From contig SXXA01000099.1 of the NCBI GenBank assembly GCA_005791325.1, positions 1 to 5,800 of the forward strand: DNA of 5,800 bases, in the 5' to 3' direction. Below, in pieces: positions 3,501-5,800 of this stretch. Position 1 is the first letter of the stretch, and each line of letters opens with the position of its first letter. The stretch is from Actinomycetota bacterium (GTDB taxonomy: Bacteria; Margulisbacteria; Marinamargulisbacteria; SXXA01). The notes below the pieces were generated by a model. It ran no database searches. It worked only from the letters and a program-made list of their open reading frames with translations, and was not told the origin of the DNA. Made by a program: the position numbers and the translations under genes.

Positions 3501-5800
3501 CTCCCAAACCTTCCGAAATAAAACATTTCAACAGTCTTCAATTGATCAAGCCACCATTCAAAATCCAACTTTGTATGGCAGCATGACCATTGCAACGGGC
3601 GCTCGATTGGTATTGGCAGGAAATACAAGTAGCTGGATTGAAATGGGTACCTTGGGACGACTTGGAATCGGTTTGAGCAACCCCCAAACCACTCTGGATG
3701 TGGCGGGTAGTATTCGAATTGGAGATGCGGTTGGCAGTACGGCCGAGGGTACCATTGCCTATCGAATGGGCCGATTTTATGGGGTAACCCCTCAAGGCTG
3801 GGTTCCCCTTGATAATTCATTGTATGAGGGCGCCGTCACCTTTACAGATCAAAGTCGCCAATTTGGATATAGTAATGTAAACCTGGGTATTAAAACCACG
3901 ACCCCACGCGTTGAACTGGATGTGAACGGGGTTGTAGCCGCTTCGCAATTTATTGGAGATGGCTCCCAACTAACGGGGCTTACAATGGCCCAATTTGCAG
4001 GGGTCTTACCCGTGTCAAGGGGGGGGACTGGGTTAAGTAGCATTCCTGAGGGGGCCTTTTTAATCGGAAACTCGGGGGACACATTAACAACCTTTAGTAT
4101 CCCGCCCGGTAATGTGGTAATTGGAACGAGGTCTGGCCCAATAGCCGGATCCATTACGGGTGGCACGGGTATTTCGGTGTCCAATGTGAACAATCAATTA
4201 ATCATTTCTTTGACGGGCGGAACGTTATTGCCATTAACCAATACCATTCCCTTGGGTCGGGCGATTTCTAAAATTGAAGTGGATAGTTTTGGTCGGTTGA
4301 TGGGGCTCGAAACCCGATCCTTAGATGATATCTACCGTAAAAAAACCGATGCCGATGCCCTCTATGTTCCCATTAGCGGTGGCACCATGACTGGCCCGCT
4401 GATATTGGATGTGGATGGAGCCGATATTACAACCTTGGGCAATGGGAATTTGAATTTAATTCCAGGTGGCACGGGGCGAGTGGGGATTGGGCAAACCAAC
4501 CCACAAGTCATGCTGGATATTGCCGGTGCCATTCGCATTGGGGATGCCGATGTATCGGGCTTAACCGAGGAGAATCTTCGCGGGGTTATTCGCTATCGGG
4601 ATAATCGATTTCAGGGATATACCAATCGTGGATGGGTCAATTTGGATGTTGGAGAAACCGTAGAGGGTGTGTTTACTGCCGGTCAATTTCAAGGCGATGG
4701 AAGTTTGATCACCAATTTAAATCCACTTCATTTTTCAACACCAGTTCCTGTGTCTAAAGGGGGGACCGGAGTGGGGTTTTTAGCTGCCAAATCATTGTTA
4801 ATTGGAAATGGCACCAATCCAATCAATACCTTGGTGTTACCAACCAATTATATTTTGATGGGTAGTGATGCGGGACCAGTGGGTGTGCAATTAAAAGGGG
4901 TGGGTATTCGAGTTGTGGTAAATAGTAATGAAATTTTAATTGAACACCCATCCAGAAACGCCAATTTACCGAGCGAGGTATTATTTGAAGGGGGGGATGT
5001 CTTACAATCACTCAATTTTGATAACGATGGCCACGTCGTATCGGTGCTAACCCGCAATATGGATGTGAGGTATTATACCAAACCTGAGGTTGATACCCTT
5101 TTGCAAAGAGGGGGGGATCAACTAATAACGGGCTCTCTCATTTTTAACATATCTGCTCCCCAGCGACCCGCTATTTCATCTATTCCCGACCAAGATCTGT
5201 TATTAGCACCCGGAGGGAGTGGCAGCATCTTATTGGGGGTGGACCAAATACCGGAGGGAGCAACCCCCGCTTTGGTATCGATTGGCGGGGATGGCTATGG
5301 TCGATCAGGGCCATTGGGTGGGGTTCAACTAGAATTGGGTGGGAAACCCAATATCGGTGTCAATCAATTCGGAACCAAATTATTAATTTCAAACTACTCA
5401 AGCTTTGGGACTGTGTATCCCATTTACGTCAAAGATAATACCGATCAAGTGGACTTTTTTGTTAAAGGTCGCTCAGGGTCAACCCCATCTTTAACCTATA
5501 TTGGTGGTAACTTATTTGTAGGGGTACCAACCAGTGATTCACAACCACAAGGCACCGTGATGGCCCAATTCTTCAAAGGGGATGGCTCTCAATTAACCAA
5601 TTTGAGCGCCGATAATCTATCGGGAGTCTTACCTGTATCAAAAGGAGGTACGGGGCTTAGTAGTATAGAAAAGGGTGCTATTTTATTGGGTAATAACTCG
5701 TCCTCCCTACTCACAACACGGGTATTAAAGAATGGGGAACTATTAATTGGCGACGGTGTTGATGAGCCCTCGATCGGGATGATTCAAGGCACGGCAGGTC
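520..5800 (+). CDS. Giant secreted, repeat-mosaic fibre/adhesin-like protein (phage-tail-fibre motif vocabulary), 3' end outside window
   Basis: This is an uninterrupted frame of 1,760 complete codons that remains open at the window edge. GTG 520 is the first start codon after the in-frame TAG at 511-513. It keeps a basic n-region (K4, K8, R15, K17) ahead of a hydrophobic stretch; the next start, ATG 616, would remove the basic residues and half of that stretch, so GTG is preferred. The order is signal/anchor (18-45), N-terminal region (46-191), head motifs (192-274), repeat unit 1 (275-551), short unit 2 (552-647), non-canonical region (648-1047), unit 3 (1048-1320), unit 4 (1321-1539), unique segment (1540-1666), and partial unit 5 (1667-1760+). 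The motifs VGIG..NP..LDV.G, F.GDGS.LT, LPVSKGGTG and YTK.EAD...GGT.TG are typical of tail-fibre-like and surface fibre proteins. This implies an elongated, probably trimeric beta-rich stalk outside the cell. Ten A motifs are recognisable, at 1093, 1342, 1570, 2173, 2392, 2950, 3310, 3661, 3883 and 4480. The only cysteine is C28. Ligand and exact family are unknown. It could be a host adhesin or a prophage fibre; no other phage gene is visible. Confidence 0.9.
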   Translation, partial: MTTKQPIKGIGLWPRPKLIIGLLVAIACTVFAMSLMAAVIIPFSAQFTNLFTNELVSGKRGVQVQLVHGVDAEKRMVWSEYFEFTFVSGNMVTELGRVVAIDENIFLNKPLFFVFAIQDVPGTVTIPVEEQPLAVSSLLSRQAMSVSANAIIGTIPSNLVSGNYTGITGVGVLDSLTVGSRALVVRGDTNRVGIGVTDPTVALDVSGSIRIRNGGITFPDGSILTAAPQNTFIATGVSSNDQVLIDADTGNRGVGDIRLRTRNTDRLVITNAGKVGIGVSNPIQTLEVAGGIRLGNTQVGVPGTIRYNSGSFEGFDGMQWKALDIQANSDGIWEADVGLGVVRLRVPTLKVGIGLTNPQYSLDVSGNVRATRFEGAFKGDGSELTGILLQSMNGVLPIEKGGTGTSNFSASGVVVFDPQRNALTTLPLGSGQLAVGDGSGIKAKTLVAGPGIRVLQSSEAITVAHGYSSLVAPSSVEVPGVVLAGLELDTFGHVSRLVTTNLDERFYTKEEADTRFLTTSGGTITGVITMDRGSYIAGNGPLVLAPNSGSNVGIGVSDPKQKLDIAGAIRIGNTTQNEPGSIRFVNGRFEGFSGSIWRYLDDSVTTDSGWVLTGTNVSTLPGLMVGIGTSNPQVALAVSGNVLISGTAIIQGGVSVNQAIWLGDRQITPGRLPGNWQVVDGIIRATQWRIGDVSNIQSDASVVVAGGLLVNHQLKIGNLVISANGMATGPWQFNQITVNTISGDSGLRIIPNGRLQLGSALEIDGSVIRSLNPELNMVISANQMVSMMTTLNTPVLVVGSVVTIDARLGGMGINTPPQNGFALSVSGDVVIGRYATLPAGGKVGQSDLFVEGNLVVDGTLYYENTFLSVVDSPSGGQVANVTGSRMNVGPVYPTQVAKFNVRGDRSINDDVVDIRSALGEQLLMVKESGRLGIGVSNPSAYLHLRAGTSTIPPLRLEAGPLTLTPVPGALEHDQGRLFFTNDQGMRMEIGLINASQTFRNKTFQQSSIDQATIQNPTLYGSMTIATGARLVLAGNTSSWIEMGTLGRLGIGLSNPQTTLDVAGSIRIGDAVGSTAEGTIAYRMGRFYGVTPQGWVPLDNSLYEGAVTFTDQSRQFGYSNVNLGIKTTTPRVELDVNGVVAASQFIGDGSQLTGLTMAQFAGVLPVSRGGTGLSSIPEGAFLIGNSGDTLTTFSIPPGNVVIGTRSGPIAGSITGGTGISVSNVNNQLIISLTGGTLLPLTNTIPLGRAISKIEVDSFGRLMGLETRSLDDIYRKKTDADALYVPISGGTMTGPLILDVDGADITTLGNGNLNLIPGGTGRVGIGQTNPQVMLDIAGAIRIGDADVSGLTEENLRGVIRYRDNRFQGYTNRGWVNLDVGETVEGVFTAGQFQGDGSLITNLNPLHFSTPVPVSKGGTGVGFLAAKSLLIGNGTNPINTLVLPTNYILMGSDAGPVGVQLKGVGIRVVVNSNEILIEHPSRNANLPSEVLFEGGDVLQSLNFDNDGHVVSVLTRNMDVRYYTKPEVDTLLQRGGDQLITGSLIFNISAPQRPAISSIPDQDLLLAPGGSGSILLGVDQIPEGATPALVSIGGDGYGRSGPLGGVQLELGGKPNIGVNQFGTKLLISNYSSFGTVYPIYVKDNTDQVDFFVKGRSGSTPSLTYIGGNLFVGVPTSDSQPQGTVMAQFFKGDGSQLTNLSADNLSGVLPVSKGGTGLSSIEKGAILLGNNSSSLLTTRVLKNGELLIGDGVDEPSIGMIQGTAG
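571..654 (+). other. N-terminal hydrophobic export signal or membrane anchor of the giant protein
   Basis: Residues 18-45 are almost wholly hydrophobic (LIIGLLVAIACTVFAM and onward to VIIPFSA). They follow a 17-residue n-region with four basic residues, which fits an N-in signal peptide or signal anchor. Possible signal peptidase I sites are VFA (ending at residue 32) and MAA (ending at residue 38). At about 28 residues the stretch is long for a cleaved signal peptide. The LVAIAC context at C28 also fits a loose lipobox, but the strongly hydrophobic sequence after the cysteine argues against lipidation. Export is well supported; the processing type is open. Confidence 0.75.
655..1092 (+). other. 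N-terminal non-repeat region of the giant protein
   Basis: Residues 46-191 precede the first repeat motif. The segment looks globular: it has mixed charge and aromatics (MVWSEYFEFTFVSGNM, NKPLFFVFAIQDVPGTV), unlike the Gly/Val-rich remainder. It ends with IPVEEQPLAVSSLLSRQA, then SNLVSGNYTGITGVGVLDSL. In many fibre-like proteins with the same downstream motifs, a similar proline-plus-small-residue 'P.A..A' strip and an 'IPS..L.SG.Y..ITGVG.L..L.V' passage connect the N-terminal domain to the stalk. That comparison is from memory of the pattern, not a search. By position it may be the base that attaches the fibre. Confidence 0.55.
1093..1341 (+). other. Head of the stalk: first A motif, FPDGS element and RLRT..TDRLVIT element
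   Basis: Residues 192-274 hold the first A motif (VGIGVTDPTVALDVSG, from 1093), followed by GITFPDGS (1162-1185). This resembles the 'GI.F.DGT.QTTA' strip common in fibre proteins that end in an intramolecular chaperone. Next comes RLRTRNTDRLVIT (1291-1329), which runs into the second A motif as 'NAGKVGIG'. This 'R.RT.N..RM.IT..G.VGIG' string is characteristic of tail-fibre-like stalks. The block differs from later units because it lacks the B, C, D and F motifs. Confidence 0.6.
1342..2172 (+). repeat. Protein super-repeat unit 1 (A-B-A-C-D-E-F), 277 residues
   Basis: This is the first complete super-unit. Motif A is at 1342 (VGIGVSNPIQTLEVAG). Motif B is at 1423-1491, 23 residues with TIRY, FEGF, W and a closing LD. 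A second A is at 1570 (VGIGLTNPQYSLDVSG). Motif C is at 1648-1680 (FKGDGSELTGI) and D at 1699-1731 (GVLPIEKGGTG). A linker E carries two 'G.L..G.GSG'-like strands and 'GPGIRV'. Motif F has LDTFGHVSRL, YTKEEADTRF (from 2038) and GGTITG (2080-2097). Its closing LVLAPNSGSN leads into the next A motif. This unit serves as the reference for the others. Confidence 0.8.
2173..2460 (+). repeat. Protein super-repeat unit 2, truncated (A-B-A only)
   Basis: This starts like unit 1: A at 2173 (VGIGVSDPKQKLDIAG), B at 2254-2322 (23 residues, SIRF..GRFEGF..W..LD), then a second A at 2392 (VGIGTSNPQVALAVSG). The expected C, D, E and F motifs are absent, and unrelated sequence follows. Either the non-canonical region replaced the rest of the unit or it was inserted after the second A motif. 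Confidence 0.75.
2963..2971 (+). repeat. C9 homopolymer inside the giant gene
   Basis: Nine consecutive C bases encode part of N-T-P-P-Q in the divergent A motif at 2950. The frame continues correctly on both sides at this length. It is the longest homopolymer in the window and the strongest candidate for slipped-strand length change. Confidence 0.85.
3310..3489 (+). other. LHL.AG / PLRLE...GALEHDQGRLFFT module in the giant protein
   Basis: After an A-type start (LGIGVSNPSAYLHLRAG), residues through about 990 read IPPLRLEAGPLTLTPVPGAL, then EHDQGRLFFTNDQGMRMEIG. I recognise this as a version of the recurrent 'LHI.AGTA..PLK...G.LLT.P.AGA.EYDG..LYFTDS.G.R' passage of tail-fibre-like proteins in phages and diverse bacteria. 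It occurs once here. Its function is not known; it probably forms part of the stalk or a small knob. Confidence 0.55.
3661..4479 (+). repeat. Protein super-repeat unit 3 (A-B-A-C-D-E-F), 273 residues
   Basis: This complete unit has the same motif order as unit 1 and is four residues shorter. A is at 3661 (LGIGLSNPQTTLDVAG) and B at 3745-3813 (TIAY..GRFYG...W..LD, again 23 residues). The second A, at 3883, is variant (LGIKTTTPRVELDVNG), with Lys replacing the last Gly of VGIG. C is at 3949-3981 (FIGDGSQLTGL) and D at 4000-4032 (GVLPVSRGGTG). E contains 'TGGTGISV' and two 'G...IG' strands. F is degenerate at its front (VDSFGRLMGL, YRKKTDADAL from 4333) but keeps GGTMTG (4378-4395). LNLIPGGTGR then leads into the next A motif. 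Confidence 0.8.
4019..4026 (+). repeat. G8 homopolymer inside the giant gene (motif D of unit 3)
   Basis: Eight consecutive G bases encode the Arg-Gly-Gly of LPVSRGGTG. Related tracts of six G sit at the same motif in unit 1 (1720-1725) and unit 4 (4759-4764), because Lys-Gly-Gly-Thr is written AAA GGG GGG ACC. In unit 5 the same residues use AAA GGA GGT ACG, which breaks the run. Confidence 0.85.
4480..5136 (+). repeat. Protein super-repeat unit 4 (A-B-C-D-E-F, second A missing), 219 residues
   Basis: A is at 4480 (VGIGQTNPQVMLDIAG) and B at 4579-4647 (VIRY..NRFQGY..GW..LD, 23 residues). C follows at 4687-4719 (FQGDGSLITNL) without the second A motif; B to C is 108 bases here, against 225 in unit 1 and 204 in unit 3. 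D is at 4738-4770 (TPVPVSKGGTG). E has 'LLIGNGTNPINTLVLP' and 'GVGIRVVV'. F has FDNDGHVVSVLTRNMDVRYYTK (YTK from 5074) and GGDQLITG (5110-5133), which carries two extra residues compared with GGTITG. Loss of the second A motif explains why the unit is shorter. Confidence 0.8.
5137..5517 (+). other. Unique segment between units 4 and 5
   Basis: Residues 1540-1666 start with LLLAPGGSGSILLGV, which matches the 'L.L.PGG.G' strip before A motifs. The expected A motif is replaced by a degenerate GVDQIPEGATPALVSIGGDG. The following sequence, rich in Gly, Tyr and Asn (GPLGGVQLELGGKPNIG, SNYSSFGTVYPIYVKDNTD, VDFFVKGRSGSTPSLTYIGG), is not repeated elsewhere in the window. It may be a small globular or knob insertion in the stalk. 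I do not recognise a named domain. Confidence 0.5.
5518..5800 (+). repeat. Protein super-repeat unit 5, partial at window edge
   Basis: A degenerate A motif (VGVPTSDSQPQGTVMAQFF) leads into C at 5572-5604 (FKGDGSQLTNL) and D at 5623-5655 (GVLPVSKGGTG). The beginning of E follows (GAILLGNNSSSLLTTRVL, then GELLIGDG). C to D is 51 bases, as in every other unit. The frame is still open at the last base, so the rest of E and presumably an F motif lie downstream. Confidence 0.75.

Larger units (their letters stand above)
2461..3660 (+). other. Central non-canonical region, about 400 residues
   Basis: Residues 648-1047 lack motifs B, C, D and F. The first half (to about 2940) is Val/Ile/Asn/Gly-rich, with repeated 'L.IG....I' strands such as HQLKIGNLVISANG and GRLQLGSALEIDG, and looks like irregular beta-solenoid or stalk sequence. 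A divergent A motif at 2950 (MGINTPPQNGFALSVSG) lacks the VGIG form. Next comes LFVEGNLVVDGTLYYENTF, a pattern usual in fibre stalks, and then the module at 3310-3489. From 3505 QTFRNKTFQQSSI and IQNPTLYG resemble the 'QTLTNKTLTSPTI' strip of phage fibre proteins. It therefore uses another subset of the same fibre vocabulary rather than an enzymatic domain. No catalytic motif is visible. Confidence 0.6.

Noticed and set aside
4019..4076. Possible G-quadruplex from the G8, G3, G5 and G5 runs
   Set aside because: The loops between later runs are 15 bases or longer, and the runs are explained by GGG glycine codons.
1342..5655. CRISPR array or DNA-level tandem repeat
   Set aside because: The repetition is at protein level, with divergent codons, units of hundreds of bases and no identical short repeats with regular spacers.

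Overview
The window holds two genes on the + strand and nothing convincing on the - strand. The first 459 bases are the 3' end of a long-form ribosome hibernation promoting factor gene (hpf). After a 60-base gap, one open reading frame begins at a GTG (520) and runs without a stop through the last base. At least 1,760 codons are visible, and both its C-terminus and its stop lie outside the window. I translated this frame line by line and found no in-frame stop and no frameshift.

The giant protein resembles phage tail fibres and bacterial surface fibres in its motif vocabulary. From the N-terminus it has a short basic segment, a hydrophobic signal or anchor segment (residues about 18-45), and a globular-looking N-terminal region (about 46-191). 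A very long mosaic of short beta-rich motifs follows: VGIG..NP...LDV.G (motif A), a 23-residue IRY..GRF.G....W..LD element (B), F.GDGS.LT (C), LPVSKGGTG (D), and FD..GHV..L.TRNLD.RYYTK.EAD...GGT.TG (F). These occur in the same order in repeated super-units, A-B-(A)-C-D-E-F, of about 275 residues where complete. The series is interrupted by a non-canonical stretch of about 400 residues in the middle and a shorter one near the end. The lone cysteine is in the N-terminal hydrophobic segment.

The organism is a bacterium, shown by the long-form HPF and the bacterial gene layout. Base composition is moderate, Arg is often CGA and Gly often GGG. The large secreted fibre-like protein would suit a diderm or a poorly characterised candidate phylum (Margulisbacteria-like lineages come to mind), but that placement is a guess. 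No phage structural, lysis or integrase genes are visible, so a host surface protein is at least as likely as a prophage tail fibre.

The two genes have no obvious functional link. HPF acts in the cytoplasm on ribosomes, while the giant protein should be exported. The short gap without a visible terminator leaves co-transcription possible.
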